From Ashinkailepas kermadecensis (taxonomy: Eukaryota; Arthropoda; Thecostraca; Neolepadidae): a stretch of DNA of 64,000 nucleotides. The stretch is from positions 565,625 to 629,624 of the forward strand of contig JAOTOM010004955.1 of NCBI GenBank assembly GCA_034440615.1. The letters are read 5' to 3'. The position numbers were made by a program, and so were the translations under genes. The number at the start of each line of letters is the position of its first letter. The first letter of the stretch is position 1. Positions 22,690-35,676 of the stretch are shown here, piece after piece. Below the pieces are notes generated by a model that worked only from the letters and a program-made list of their open reading frames with translations, had not been told where the DNA came from and ran no database searches.

Positions 22690-23089
22690 GTCTGCAGCTT
22701 CCAATCCACACGTTTGGTAAGACCTCCGTTGAGCCAGACCGGTTAACGAATGCTTTTCTCGGGGAAAAAATCTGCGATTGGCAAAAAATCTTGTTTCAGG
22801 ATTTCACGATGATTATTTGAATTTTACCGTCCCTATTACCTGGTCCATTAGTCTCTACTGATTAGGTACCGTCCCTGCTACCTGGTCTACCATTATTATT
22901 GTTTTTGAGCGAGGAAAACTTTTGCAGCTCCTCATGGCTACCAGCGATTAAGTCTTGCAAGTTGTGTTTTTAAATTATTTGAATGTGTGTAAATATGTCC
23001 ATTGATGCCACATCTAGAGTCGAATGCAACTGTGTCCCCACCCGGGGCGAGCCTGGATTATACGTGACACGGTGGATGGCAGAATTCAG
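22690..23089. other. Intergenic DNA
   Basis: TACCGTCCCT-(A/G)-CTACCTGGTC is duplicated at about 22835 and 22870. No gene recognised. Confidence 0.45.
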
Positions 23090-23502
23090 CTTATAGGTGC
23101 AGTCCCGTGTGGCTTATAGGTGCAGTCCCGTGTGGCTTATAGGTGCAGTCCCGCGTGGCTTATAGGTGCAGTCCCGTGTGCCTTATAGGTGCAGTCCCGT
23201 GTGGCTAAGAGGTGTAGTCCCGTGTGGCTTATAGGTGCAGTCCCGTGTGGCTTATAGGTGCAGTCCCGTGTGGCTTATAGGTGCAGTCCCGTGTGGCTTA
23301 TAGGTGTAGTCCCGTGTGGCTTATAGGTGCAGTCCCGTGTGGCTTATAGGTGTAGTCCCGTGTGGCTTATAGGTGCAGTCCCGTGTGGCTTATAGGTGCA
23401 GTCCCGTGTGGCTTATAGGTGCAGTCCCGTGTGGCTTATAGGTGTAGTCCCGTGTGGCTTATAGGTGCAGTCCCGTGTGGCTTATAGGTGTAGTCCCGTG
23501 TG
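23090..23502. repeat. 23-bp minisatellite
   Basis: Eighteen copies of CTTATAGGTGCAGTCCCGTG plus TGG. Some have GTGTAGTCC, and one has CTAAGAGG. Confidence 0.97.
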
Positions 23503-24594
23503 GCTTCCAAAACAGATAAGTGAGGGTGACTTGGTTCCTTGACCTGTGGGCAGCATTTGTTAAGGCCTAAAGCGCATAGTTGGACTATTTTAGCGAAATT
23601 GAATTGAATTGGCGTACGAGGATAGATGGCAAAATTAGTGAGATATTTCCTGAAATCACGCTCCTTTGCGGTCGGTCTGATAACTCAACTCTGCCTCTAC
23701 TGCTCAATCGTAAGGCTTACCACAGGGTGGTGCTCTCTCACCCACTCTATTTCTGAGAACGATTTAAGACATGCGCCGTGACCTGGATCAAATATCACCC
23801 AACCTCTTTTACTCACAATGCGCTAATGATATAGCAAACTGACATGTTCATCCCAGCGTTGATCGTGCCGATCTATGTATATAACCAGCACTCCATCACG
23901 CTGGAGAATGGTGCGCTCGTCGTGGCGTGGAAGTTCGGCCGAAAAGTCTGCCACAGTAATATTTTTTTCCATCAGTTTCGGCATATTGCCCCTATGCAGG
24001 TGCTTAGCATAAACGGTCCGGAAATAACCCTGGCCCCTCATCTTAAATCCTAGATGCAGCATTAGATCGGGAACTATCTTTTCGACCCCACATAGACGAT
24101 ATCAATCAGCGATTAGGCAATGCTCAATCAGCGATTGCGCCATAATCATTCAGCGATACGATATCAATTAGGCGTCTCAATATACTTCGCTGCATGTTCG
24201 GAAGGATCTTATCTAACTGTATATCTCTGGCTGTGCCTACATCTCACTTTCCTTCTCCCTTCTCCGACTGTGCATCTCACTAGTCCGATCAGTTTTGGAT
24301 TGCAATGTTTTTCTCTTTGATTTTATGTCATCACAAAAATGTCCACGCCGGAGGCTGTACAAATTCAAGAGCTCTGTATAGTCACTGAAACATTTCGGAC
24401 GTGCCCCGTTAAAAACAGTTTGGTAGATAATTAACCTGCCAGTTTATAGCATCGTCGAGAACTGCAATGAATAATATACGTTTCTAGAGCCTGTTCATTC
24501 AACTATCCCGCAATATCTCCCTGCCGCAGGAGCGCCAGCACCGGAGGGGCGACCCTGACTCTGTCATCAGTCAGGGGCGAGAACCTATGGCTTT
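23503..24594. other. Intergenic DNA, no gene supported
   Basis: Unique sequence. The decayed phrases ATCAGCGAT and ATCAATCAGCGATTAGGC repeat at 24100-24170. Confidence 0.45.
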
Positions 24595-25170
24595 ACCTCC
24601 CCCTAACATCTGGGGAGGTCCTTTCTGCATTCTGGTAAGTCGGCTCAGGAGCCACCCTCCCCTGAAACTGACAAGAAACTCCCAGGAAGCGACTAGAACG
24701 TCAAGCTCGTCAATGCAGAAGGCCCCTAATTCGATAAAGGATACGCGTGAAATGGGTAGAACGGTCCCAAAAAAGTAAATGATGGCTCCTAAGGTCGTAC
24801 AGGAGGCCTCTAATACGAACGAGGAGGGCCCAAAACGGGTAGAGGACCAAATAAACGAAACTAGGCCCCCAAGGTAGTATAGGAGGCCCATACTATGAAC
24901 AAGAGGGCCTCGGACCCAAGGAAAAACTGCCGTGGCACTAAAACCGACTGGAGGCTCAGGACATCAGAGTCCCGAAGACGGAACAAGAGGCCCCCGATAT
25001 GAACAAGAGCACCTTGAATTTGGAGAAGATTCCAAAACCGACAGGAAGGCCTCCGTAAATGAGACGAGTTTCCTAAGAGGACACAGGAGACCACCGACAT
25101 GACACAGGAGATCCAGGGGCGCACAGGGGCGGGAGGGGAGGGGAGACATACTAACGCACCCAAGGAATGG
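24595..25170. repeat. Degenerate ~20.5-bp-phased array, minus orientation
   Basis: AGGAGGCCTCT, AGGAGGGCCC, TAGGCCCCC, AGGAGGCCCAT and AGAGGGCCTCGG cores fall near 24805, 24826, 24843, 24863, 24884 and 24905. The complement carries the GGGCCTCCT core seen at 62.6-63.6 kb. Sequence between cores is highly diverged. Confidence 0.6.
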
Positions 25171-25790
25171 CCCGGAATCTCGTCCCCCGCCCTTAGGGTT
25201 CGACGTTTTTGCAATATGAAAGCCTGAATATGAAGACAGACCCCCACTCCCGTTCAATAACTCTCCTCTGAAACTACAGACCCAGCGCTACTCACTGCTC
25301 AACAACCAAAATCCGTAGAGCTACGCTTGCCCTCCACCCTTCTTACGAAAATCCTTGGTGTGTCTCCGGTGAGTCATTAAAATAATTTGAGGTATATTGC
25401 ATAGTGTCAGAAACGCTCGCATGCGCTATTTCAAACGTTGATAATGTTCATAGATTGATCCCTTCCACGACGTTCGAGTGCACCTCCGTCCTTGATTTTT
25501 TTTCAGCCGAATGTGCCTCTCTGAGTAGAAAAGGCCCACCTCTGGGTGCAAAAAGCGCCCCGGTAGAACGCTCGGGAGTACCCTCCACAACACTCGCATT
25601 GGGTTATGTTCCTCAAATGAGTGGCACCCCTCCACGGAAATGGCACCCCTTTAAACAGGTGACCCCCATCAACATTCCTTGATCTATCCCTGATTTACAC
25701 ATGCATACATATAGCTGACGCTTTGTGAACTGCATGCACCTGATTTGCCGGCACCAGATCCATGAAAATACATGTCATTTGGGTATGCAC
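25171..25790. other. Intergenic DNA with decayed 20-24-bp phrases
   Basis: GTGGCACCCCTCC and ATGGCACCCCTTT at 25620-25655 resemble AAGTGGCACCTCTCC at 47285, so a dispersed repeat may be shared. No gene supported. Confidence 0.4.
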
Positions 25791-25792
25791 GA

Positions 25793-26026
<234 letters not shown>

Positions 26027-26065
26027 GTTATCATACATTCAAGTTATCACCACGCGCAATTTGCC

Positions 26066-26185
26066 CATACACAAACGCCAACTTCGACATCTATCAAGTC
26101 CGACACGGAATCTACCACCCATACCCATACACAAACGCCGACTTCGACACTCATCAAGTCCGACACGGAATCCACCACTCGAGAG
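26066..26185. repeat. 60-bp tandem duplication
   Basis: CATACACAAACGCC begins at 26066 and again at 26126. The two copies differ at a few positions over the CTTCGACA...AAGTCCGACACGGAATC block. Confidence 0.9.
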
Positions 26186-26559
26186 GAACGTGCGGTCGAT
26201 CGGCCCCAGTACTCCTCGCAAATGAGTAGCGCGTGCCCGGTAGCTGGCCGATGCTCTGGGCTGAAGAGTTGGCGGAGTACGCCCTCGGCGGCTGTTTGTC
26301 GGCACCTCGCCGCCCTGCCACAGCAGAGTGGACGGGCGGTGTTTGCTGGCGCCGCCGACAGGGCTCTCGACTTTGACGAGCCGTGGCACGCACCGCAACT
26401 CGACTCGAGTGTGGGCGTGGGAAGCCAACTCAACTCGAGTACGGGCAGGAGGAGGGGGGGGGGTAGCGGCGGCTACTGGCTTTACGACTCGTCGACTGTT
26501 GTTGGGTGATCTGGCGTTGCCAATCGGCCGCGTCGATTGGCCGCGAGCGAAGAGTAGCG
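26186..26559. other. GC-rich spacer
   Basis: CAACTCGACTCGAGTGTGGG and CAACTCAACTCGAGTACGGG are neighbouring near-copies at about 26396 and 26427. No gene supported. Confidence 0.4.
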
Positions 26560-26635
26560 ACAGACGGGACTTGAACCGGCAATCGTTCGGTTGGGTGACG
26601 GGCGCCTTACCCTTGGTCTACTCGTCCCCAGAGGG
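26560..26635 (-). mobile_element. tRNA-like sequence (SINE head or tRNA pseudogene)
   Basis: On the minus strand the order is a D-arm-like TAGACCAAGGGTAAGGC, then GGTTCAAGTCCCG as a B box and T loop, at tRNA-like spacing. The acceptor ends do not pair well and the T stem has a mismatch. I therefore do not call a functional tRNA or name an anticodon. Confidence 0.45.
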
Positions 26636-26851
26636 TGTGAATATGGGCATACGTGTGGCACAGAATGTCACCGAGCTCCCATGACCTTCATGGTTTTTTG
26701 TATTGTAGATTTCCAGCCTTTTGGTGTATTGGCGCTTACCTAGTGAAGCATGCAAAGTACCGTGTTACGGATACTTGACAACGTTATGGATTGACGCTGT
26801 CGATAGATAACGTTGATATGCAAGCTGATAATACGGTAATCCCATGCCAAC

Positions 26852-27299
26852 CTGACCAGTCGATAACACCCGACCAGTCGGTAACACCCGACCAGTCGAT
26901 AACACCCGACCAGTCGATAACACTCGACCAGTCGAAAACACCTGACCAGTCCATAACACCCGACCAGGCCAAAACACCTGACCAGTCCATAACACCCGAC
27001 CAGTCGATAACACCCGACCAGTCGATAACACCCGACCAGTCGAAAACACCTGACCAGTCCATAACACCCGACCAGTCGATAACACCCGACCAGTCGATAA
27101 CACCCGACCAGTCGGTAACACCCGACCAGTCGATAACACCCGACCAGTCGATAACACCTGACCAGCCGGTAACACCCGGCCGGTCGATAACACCCGACCA
27201 GTCGATGATACCCGACCAGTCCATAACACCCGACCAGTCGATAACACCCGACCAGTCGATAACACACGACCAGTCGATAACACCGGACACGTCGATAAC
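26852..27299. repeat. 18-bp minisatellite, left part
   Basis: About 25 copies of CCCGACCAGTCGATAACA with variants (CCATAACA, GAAAACA, GGTAACA). The 6-residue repeat keeps several frames open. The array is interrupted at 27300 by a transposon and resumes at 29985. Confidence 0.96.
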
Positions 27300-29984
27300 C
27301 AGGGGCGTCGATTTGTATCCTTTTGTGGGGGCCATGGCCCCACCAATGTTGATCTTGGCCCCCTCAATGCTGATTTGCCCCCCCCCAATAACCTATGTTA
27401 TTTTTATTCTGATAGGTAAGCTAAAGGAAAAATGAAAAACACCATGCTACTCAGAAAAATTAGTTGATGCCAACCAACACATTTTGTACTGAAATGAAAC
27501 AGATTTGGATTGTATAGTGGATTGACTCTCCACATTTTGCTGCAACATTGAAAATTGTGTTAAGAAAACAAAGGAGTCGGATTTCCTTCCACTTTGCAAG
27601 CACAACGTGCATCATAAAATGTTGATATTAGCTGATGCTGATGCATTTTAAACCAGATTGTCTGAAAAATATGCAAAGACACTACATAACAATTGCATTG
27701 TCATAATGATGCTTGCACACATGATCAATAGCAAAAGCATATGGAGCCTGAACAAGATTCATTCCATTCTCAATTTCCAGTCATTGTCAAACTTGCACAC
27801 AATCCAGTCCAGTCAACAACAATCAGTTATCATTGAGATTGTGGATATACAAACTATATTTATCTTCAGCAGCCAACCCATCACACAATAGGCTTGATAT
27901 TTACCTTGGTACCCACCTATATGCCCAATGACAATATGCATATATTCAATATTGATACGGAGCACCTCAGTCTCGACCTGCATCAACAGCCACATGTGAG
28001 CCAAATATATATGCCAGCTTATGATACCATGAAATAAAAAAGTCAGCAAGAAGCTGCATGCACACTGTATTATGATTGTCATTCTTGAAGAAAGCAATAG
28101 GTAGGTACTAAGCCGTAGCTTACAAGACTTTCTAAACGAACCTTGCAAAGTTATACAAGGTGAAATCCAAGGCCGTCAAACCCCATCACCAAATGTCTGG
28201 AGAGACTTAATAGACACTAGCGCGCATGAAGTGCTACAAATCGTGATCCTCAGAACATCCAAAATCATAACATCCAAAGCAAAAATGTTAAATTACTGAA
28301 ACCACACAATCTTAAGTCCAAATTTGCGGTTGCGGTCGACAAAGATGACGGAGGTGAGACATTTGTGATGCAATTGCGTGCAGTATTTAATCCGGAGGCC
28401 AAATAATGTGGCGTACCGATTCGTATTTTGTACTTCCCACCTCCTGATGTATCTTGATTATACTGCTCACTCAGGACACTATCTGTCCTTCACAGTGCTA
28501 CTCCATCCACCTCCAACTCCAACCCTGACCAAACTTCAGGAGCGCATCCATCTCCAAAGCAGCCTGCGGAACAAGGTATGTATTGCATCAAAAGTACTAT
28601 GATCTTAATTCCATGGTATCCCTGTCGCCATAGCTTGCCCATCCTTGCCCATGCCATAGCTTGCCCATAGCTTGCCCATGTCCATCCTTGCCTATCCATG
28701 TAGGAGATGTTTGACTTTCCTCAAACTGTCTGGAGAACTTGGGAGTTCAAATCACGTGTGAGTGATGAAGCAGATGAGCTATTCTTATATGCTTATGCTG
28801 CAGAATTGCATGGCACAGTAGCATGCCGAATTTGGAGGGGACATTGTGGGCCGTTGCCCCTTGACAGGTTGTGGGGCCCCCAAGAATCGCGTCGAGCTCC
28901 TGAAAAAATTGCGCCAGTCTCCTTAAAAATCCCGTTTGGGCCCCCAATAATCGCACCGGGGCCCCGTAGAATCGCATTGGGGCCAAACAATCACGCAGGG
29001 CTTCTGAAAAGGACGCTGGGGTCTCAAAAGTTCTAACCTGGGCCCCTGAAAATCACGCTGGGGGCTCGAAAGAGTCGTGCTGGGGTTCAAGAAGATCACA
29101 ACGGAGGCCACAAACGGTCGGGCCCGGATCCCTGAAAATCACGCAAGGGGCATGACAGGTTTCACCGGGGCTCCAAAAGTCTCATCGTGATCACCCAACA
29201 AATGAAGCCGGGGCAACGAAAAGCAGTCCCGACGTGGAAAATCACTCTGGGGTCCCAATAACCGCTCTAAAAGCCCACAAAACGTGTTGGGCTCCCAAAA
29301 ACGTGTCCTAGCTACTAAAGCTCGAGCTAGGGATCCAACAAGTGACCACTTGGCCCCCAAATATCGTGTTCGGGGTCAAAAATTCCGTCGATAATCCCAA
29401 AATATAAAGTCGGTAATCAAAAGCGTACCGAATTTCACGAAAAGCGACACGTAGAGTGGCGAATGCGCCGACTGCGTAAGGCGGGTGTACACGTGCACGA
29501 ACTTTGGCACCAAGGAAATACCTTCACCCATCGTCATCACAGTTCAGGCCTGCTGTGCTCCGATGCTCCGTCAAGGCCTACATATGGGCGCATAATTATT
29601 TTACTTAAGCCGGTGTGTGTTTGTTGGTGTGTATAGTGAGGGGAGGGTGACGGTAACATCGACGATGACGGTGACGTTTATGGTGACGATGGACCCGAGT
29701 CCACTGTATGACTCTGTAGTCGCATGCTATGACTCAAAGTTTTTTTGTTGACATGTACTGTGTACTGCTCTTTTGCTTATGTGACTTCACCTGTTACTGG
29801 ACGATTTTTCCCGTTGGCGAGGATGTTGAACAAACATAAACATACACATCGTCAAATAAAAAATCATAATTATTGAGGTCGGAAAATATAGTGGGCGAAA
29901 TCCAATGAGTTTTTGGATGGGGGGGGGGGGTCTAGTGCGTTGACACTTTGGCCCCCCAATATTTTTCACAATTTGACACCCCTG
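27300..29984. mobile_element. 2685-bp hAT-like element inserted in the 18-bp minisatellite
   Basis: The left end is CAGGGGCGTCGATTTG. The right end, read inward, is CAGGGGTGTCAAATTG, so the terminal inverted repeats differ at few positions. CAGGGGTGTCAAA is a familiar hAT-superfamily end. The flanks carry the perfect 8-bp duplication TCGATAAC (27292-27299, 29985-29992). Removing the element and one copy restores the 18-bp repeat in register. I recognised no transposase in the interior, which includes AT-rich unique DNA and a degenerate array at 28850-29400. It is probably non-autonomous. Confidence 0.8.
28850..29400. repeat. Degenerate ~20.5-bp-phased array inside the hAT-like element
   Basis: GGGCCCC, GGGGCCC, GGGGCCA, AGGGCTT, GGGGTCT, TGGGCCC, GGGGCTC and GGGGTTC cores begin at about 28938, 28958, 28979, 28998, 29018, 29039, 29061 and 29082. 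The usual filler is AAAATCACGC or AATCGCACC. Confidence 0.65.
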
Positions 29985-30199
29985 TCGATAACACCCGACC
30001 AGTCGATAACACTCGACCAGTCGATAACACCGACCAGTCGATAACACCCGACCAGTCGATAACACCGACCTGTCGATAACACCCGACCAGTCGATAACAC
30101 CGACCTGTCGATAACACCCGACCAGTCGATAACACCTGACCAGCCGGTAACACCCGGCCGGTCGATAACACCCGACCAGTCGATGATACCCGACCAGTT
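29985..30199. repeat. 18-bp minisatellite, right part
   Basis: It resumes the array at 26852-27299. A block of about 70 bases containing GACCAGCCGGTAACACCCGG and TCGATGATACCCGACC is present in both parts. The array end abuts a 15-bp inverted repeat (TATCTATATATCTAC ... GTAGATATATAGATA) at 30203-30255. Confidence 0.93.
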
Positions 30200-30275
30200 T
30201 TATCTATATATCTACTGTGGCGTATATCTACTGTGGCGTAGATATATAGATATATATCTATATATCTATATATCT

Positions 30276-31553
30276 ACTACACAGAAGACAACGAGTACGG
30301 CTCGGTGATCCTTTTTCAACGACCCAAATTATAAATGCGGGATGTCCACAAGGTTCTGTCCTAGGACCCATATTATTACTAATGTATCTCGATGAACTTT
30401 CAAGACGCATAACACATGACATTCTCTTATTCGTTGATGACACTTCGCTGTATGTCTATCACACGACTGCCAACATTGACGCTGTGCAGCGGACACTTCA
30501 ACGTGAGTTAGACGAAATACATAAATATGGCCAAGAATGGGCAATCACCTTCAACACTTCGAAAACAATTTAAGAAACGTTTTAACACAAACGTCAGCAC
30601 AGCCCGCCAACACTAATATTTGGAGGCTATAACATACAAATACATGACACACATACCCATCTTGGGCTTACCCCGTCCCAAGATCTTCACTTTCACGAGC
30701 ACATAAACATAATTTGCAAAAAAGTTAACAGAGCACTTGGTCCACGGTACCTTATTGCAAAATATATACCCAGACCGATTCTAGATCAGATATACACCAC
30801 ATACATCAGACCTCAATTTGATTACTGTGATGTTATTTACGATGGACACATTAGGATCCAAGAAGCAACCCGACTAGAGACTCCACAAGCCAGAGCAGGA
30901 CGGCTAGTAACAGCGATACCCTTTAGATCATCTACTGACAAAATTCGACTCGACCTAGGATGGACCTCACTATATACCAGACGACGCATACACAAGCTGA
31001 TACTTTATCATAAATTAAGCGACTCAGAACAGAACACACCGTACTATATCAGTACTATCATACTTCAAACACGTGTGCTCGAGATAGGTAGGGAACTTAG
31101 TACCGCCAGCCATCACACAGTAGCTGCAAACCATATAATATCTATTAAAAAAAATCGTTCTTCCCAGCTACTGGACGTCTCTGGAACAGCCTGAGCGAAA
31201 GCACACGCTGTCTCCCCAAAATCTCCTTAAAAAAGCGATTACGCAGCAGTTCGGTGTGCCCAGTCCACCAAAATTCTACTCTTTTGGATCAAAAAAGCAA
31301 ACTCCCTCCATACCAGACTTAGGGTTGATATGTCTCATCCAAACTCCCATCTATTTCGAATTCAAAAACGTGCATCTCCCGAATGTTCTTGCGGTTGCCA
31401 AAACGAAAATGTTCGGCAACTAATTCTAGATTGTCAAAATCACATTGGCCCCCGAAATAAACTATTCAACAACATTTCACAACATCTCTGCCAGGATTTT
31501 CCAGAATTCCAGCCACTAACCAAGCTTCGCATCCTGCTACATGGGGACGGTTG
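30276..31553 (+). pseudogene. 5'-truncated, frameshifted LINE reverse transcriptase (jockey/CR1-group)
   Basis: Recognisable in order: RRQRVRLGDPFS, then CPQGSVLGPILLLMYLDEL (RT motif B), LLFVDDTSLYV (motif C, with V in place of the usual A), and EIHKYGQEWAITFNTSKT. After a frame break come GLTPSQDLHFHEHI, YTTYIRPQFDYCDVIY and LGWTSLYTRRRIHKL, then LWNSLSESTRCLP in another frame. At the end is a Cys-rich CSCGCQNENVRQLILDC tail (31330-31554). Stops and at least three frame changes show it is dead. Motif A and the endonuclease are absent, so it is 5' truncated. Confidence 0.8.
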
Positions 31554-31918
31554 AGCGAAAACGATGGTCGGGTGTTGGCTCGCCATTTTCATAACTTTTT
31601 ATTCGAAACCCATAGATTTGGCATGAACTAACATTGATAACCAGTTAATAATGGCCAAAAGTTGCATTGAATTGGGGTCGCGACCCATGTTGGATTGGGC
31701 GGGGGCTTCACAGATGATCTGTGGCGTCGACGGTTAGGGATATATCAGAAAATATCATATTGAGAAGAGTGTACTGATGTTTATCTTTTACTCCAGTGTC
31801 AATCCACACCTTCAGATAGGTGCCATGATTTAAGCACCTAGTGCTTTTGCACCATTCTGATAAAATGTCCCACAGAACTGTAAGATGATTACAATAAACG
31901 TTATGATGATGATGATGA
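31554..31918. other. Intergenic DNA ending in a GATGAT microsatellite
   Basis: Probable 3' tail and flank of the LINE. A GAT repeat at 31903-31918 is the target of the next element. Confidence 0.45.
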
Positions 31919-32575
31919 CACTAGCGGATCCAGGGAGGGGCCATTCCGGCCATGCCCCCCCCGAAGCGCTTAAAAGGGGGGTCATAGTGTTTTTTGCCCC
32001 CCCCCCCCAAACCAACAGAAGTAAACTAAATTAAAATGCAGTAGCCTTTGGCGAGGTAAAAATAGCGTCTGAATGAAAGAATTTCCAATTTAAAAGGTTT
32101 TAAAAAAAAAAATAATTGTTTGGAAGCCAATATCGTAGCATAGTAGATTCTGACACACATCGAGGGTTCCATGCTGCTCAAGTTCTGCTTACAGCAAAAG
32201 TTGACAAAATCGGATCCACCAAGTGTATACACGTGCACGAACGTTAACGTGGTACAAGACGTTGAACGTGAACGTGAACGTTTTGGTAAACAAGAACAAA
32301 AATCCGGTAACTTAGAAACGGTGGAGGTAGGCGGTGGACCCTACACAGGAAATTATGTTGTCATTAAAAAAAATTGAATGGGCCCTTTTGCCAAATAGTG
32401 CTCGAAATCCGATGCTTTTAACCAAAAATAGTGGGATAATGGGTACCCTCCAAATCCTTTCGACACCTCCCCTGATGCAATTCCTAGGTACGCCACTGGG
32501 GAGGGGGGGGGGGGGCTGACGCCGAAAACCGAAAGTTGCCCCCCCCCCCAAACCGGTGGGCTAGATCCGCCAGTG
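31919..32575. mobile_element. 657-bp hAT-like non-autonomous element
   Basis: The ends CACTAGCGGATCCAG (31919) and CTAGATCCGCCAGTG (to 32575) are inverted repeats. Both flanks show GATGATGA (31911-31918, 32576-32583), an 8-bp duplication inside a GAT repeat. Poly-C blocks lie just inside both ends. A further end-like ACGCCACTGG at 32490-32499 suggests a nested fragment. No transposase seen. Confidence 0.65.
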
Positions 32576-32591
32576 GATGATGATGATGACG

Positions 32592-32632
32592 TCGGCGATA
32601 CCCGACCAGTCGATAACACCCGACCATTAGCG
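32592..32632. repeat. Stray units of the 18-bp minisatellite
   Basis: GATACCCGACCAGTCGATAA and CACCCGACCA match the arrays at 26.9 and 30.0 kb. This is a third dispersed site of the family. Confidence 0.85.
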
Positions 32633-32916
32633 ATTTGGCTGTAAGTTGCCCATGCACAATTGGGTTTTCGGTAGCTCTGAACACGTTCTGACATTTTTTC
32701 AAACAATCTGAATATGGTTTCTGATTCATTGGCTGGTTTTTATTTACATGTTTGCATTCTAATAATTTACATGCTTGCATTCTCCATGCCGTTTGATACC
32801 AAAGCCATTGGTCGAACTGGTGGGCGTGTGCACACCATGGTGTAAATGTTCACAGTCAGTCAGTAGCTCACAGTCTGTTCTCTCAAATTCGGTGTCTTCC
32901 GCATGTTCCATCGCAC

Positions 32917-33492
32917 AGCACGGAAGGAACAATTCACACCGTCAAGGTGTGCACGGCACGGAAGGAACAATTCACACCGTCAAGGTGTGCACAGCACGGA
33001 AGGAACAGTTCACACCGTCAAGGTGTACACAGCACGGAAGGAGCAGTTCATTTCATCAAGGTGTGCACAGCACGGAAGGAACAGTTCACACCGTCAAGGT
33101 GTGCACAGCACGGAAGGAACAATTTACACCGTCAAGGTGTGCACGGCACGGAAGGAACAGTTCACACCGTCAAGGTGTGCACAGCACGGAAGGAACAATT
33201 AATTTCGTCAAGTGTGCACAGTACGGAAGGAACAATTCACACCGTCAAGGTGTGCACAGCACGGAAGGAGCAGTTCATTTCGTCAAGGTGTGCACAGCAC
33301 GGAAGGAACAATTCACACCGTCAAGGTGTGCACAGCACGGAAGGAACAATTCACACCGTCAAGGTGTGCACAGCACGGAAGGAACAGTTCACACCGTCAA
33401 GGTGTGCACAGCACGGAAGGAACAATTCACACCGTCAAGGTGTGCACAGCACGGATGGAACAGTTCACACCGTCAAGGTGTGCACAGCACGG
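32917..33492. repeat. 38-bp minisatellite
   Basis: About 15 copies of GGTGTGCACAGCACGGAAGG plus AACAATTCACACCGTCAA. Variants include GAGCAGTTCATTTC. GGTGTG and CACACC within each unit can pair. All three + frames are open, so no gene is implied. Confidence 0.96.
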
Positions 33493-34037
33493 AGCCACCA
33501 GCAGACATGTGGACATGTCGCGATGACACTACCATAGCTCACGGCAGGTGAAGATGCGTCGGTTCTCGACAGATAATAACAGTGAGCATAGGTATCAGCT
33601 GTACTTATAATCCCAAGTCAAAGTGGAATATTGGTAATTTTAATGGGCACAGAAAATATGCAAGTGACTAATGAAGAGCAGTTTCAACTTTCTAGGTACA
33701 TCATCCTGGCTGCGGAGGACTAGGCCAACGAAATGGATACTTGTCTTTGGGATGGTGCTGCCAAGGATGGCAAGTTATGTTCATCTGGTTATTGACGTCA
33801 GCGGAAACTGTCCAATGCCCCCCCCCCCCCGCCCCGATTGCATAGTTGGCTTCAGCACCTATGAGTGACATCTATGAGTACCTATGTATTGAGTGCTAAG
33901 TGAAATAAGTAGATTTGGTCTACGTCTCTGAACCAATCCCAAGATATGGTTCCCAGGATATATGTCGGTTTTCAAAAATATAATGAGGACTCAAATTAAT
34001 TGGGTAAGATTAATAGTTTAGGACATTAGTCTGGCAG
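33493..34037. other. Intergenic DNA
   Basis: A C-run lies at 33819-33832. No gene supported. Confidence 0.45.
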
Positions 34038-34135
34038 GTCGTTGTGTCGTGTCGTGTCGTGTCGTGTCGTGTCGTGTCGTGTCGTGTCGTGTCGTGTCGT
34101 GTCGTGTCGTGTCGTGTCGTGTCATGTTGTGTCGT
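34038..34135. repeat. (GTCGT)n pentanucleotide microsatellite
   Basis: About 19 tandem GTCGT units, with decay at the right edge. Confidence 0.97.
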
Positions 34136-34189
34136 GTCGAGTCGCGTTTGACAACGACGTCACTGTGTTGTCTGACTGAAGCCGTGGAA

Positions 34190-34262
34190 TGTGGACACCG
34201 GCCGACATGCCGTGGACTGTGGGCACCGGCCGACCTGCCGTGGAACATGGACACCGGCCGCC
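34190..34262. repeat. 28-bp short tandem repeat
   Basis: Three copies of CCGTGGAATGTGGACACCGG plus CCGACATG. Confidence 0.88.
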
Positions 34263-34942
<680 letters not shown>

Positions 34943-34947
<5 letters not shown>

Positions 34948-35676
34948 CATTTACAGAATAGAAAGATTTATGAATTGCACCACCCATACCTACCTATCTC
35001 CTAACTACACACATTGGTCATTCAATACACTGCCGATTCAAACTCCCCGAACTAGTATGGTTGATCGACGCACAGTTCGCGAGAAATGTTTCGTTACTGT
35101 GTATGTTAGCATTGAGACTAATGCAATTAAATGCCATCCTACAACAATATGCGATCGAACTAATATATTACTCGTGCTACTGACATGCGACAAAACAAAA
35201 CTACTGATATTGAACTGGCTTCAGTAGGCGCCAGGATGATGTTTGTGCGTTGAGTGTTCGTCTGTGGTTGCAAAGTTCAATCGATTCAGCAATGTTCAAC
35301 TCTGGAATTATAATTTCATGAGGGCGCATCACACTCTTGTGATCAACTAATCTGTGTTTTGTTCTGTGTTTGACGTCCCTGAGATGTTCAGTATTTAGCT
35401 CCCACCTGAATATTGAAGCTGAACTTCAGCTGATATCATCTTGAAAAGTTTCCATGACGTTTTAACCCTGTCATTTTTTGCACTCAATTCCAGGATGTGT
35501 GTCCCACTATCATATTGTATTCGTTTAAAATGTATGTATGATGTATGACATTAGCGAATTAATTTCCCTGGCTTTGGTCTGAAAAACCGGCATAAATCAC
35601 CTGCCTTCTGATGCCATACTCGACTACTTTTATAGATATCCAACCCTGTCATTTTCCACCTTTTGACGTGAAGCTT
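34943..35676. other. Intergenic DNA
   Basis: No gene supported. TGTTCTGTGTTTGA-like phrases are duplicated locally near 35355. Confidence 0.4.

Noticed and set aside
24571..25257. Minus-strand frames of 97-128 codons
   Set aside because: By-products of the degenerate array in minus orientation.
26560..26635. Functional tRNA gene on the minus strand
   Set aside because: A and B boxes are present, but the acceptor and T stems pair poorly and no clear anticodon arm could be drawn.
32775..33551. 258-codon frame rich in TARKEQ-like repeats
   Set aside because: 38-bp minisatellite read in three frames in turn.
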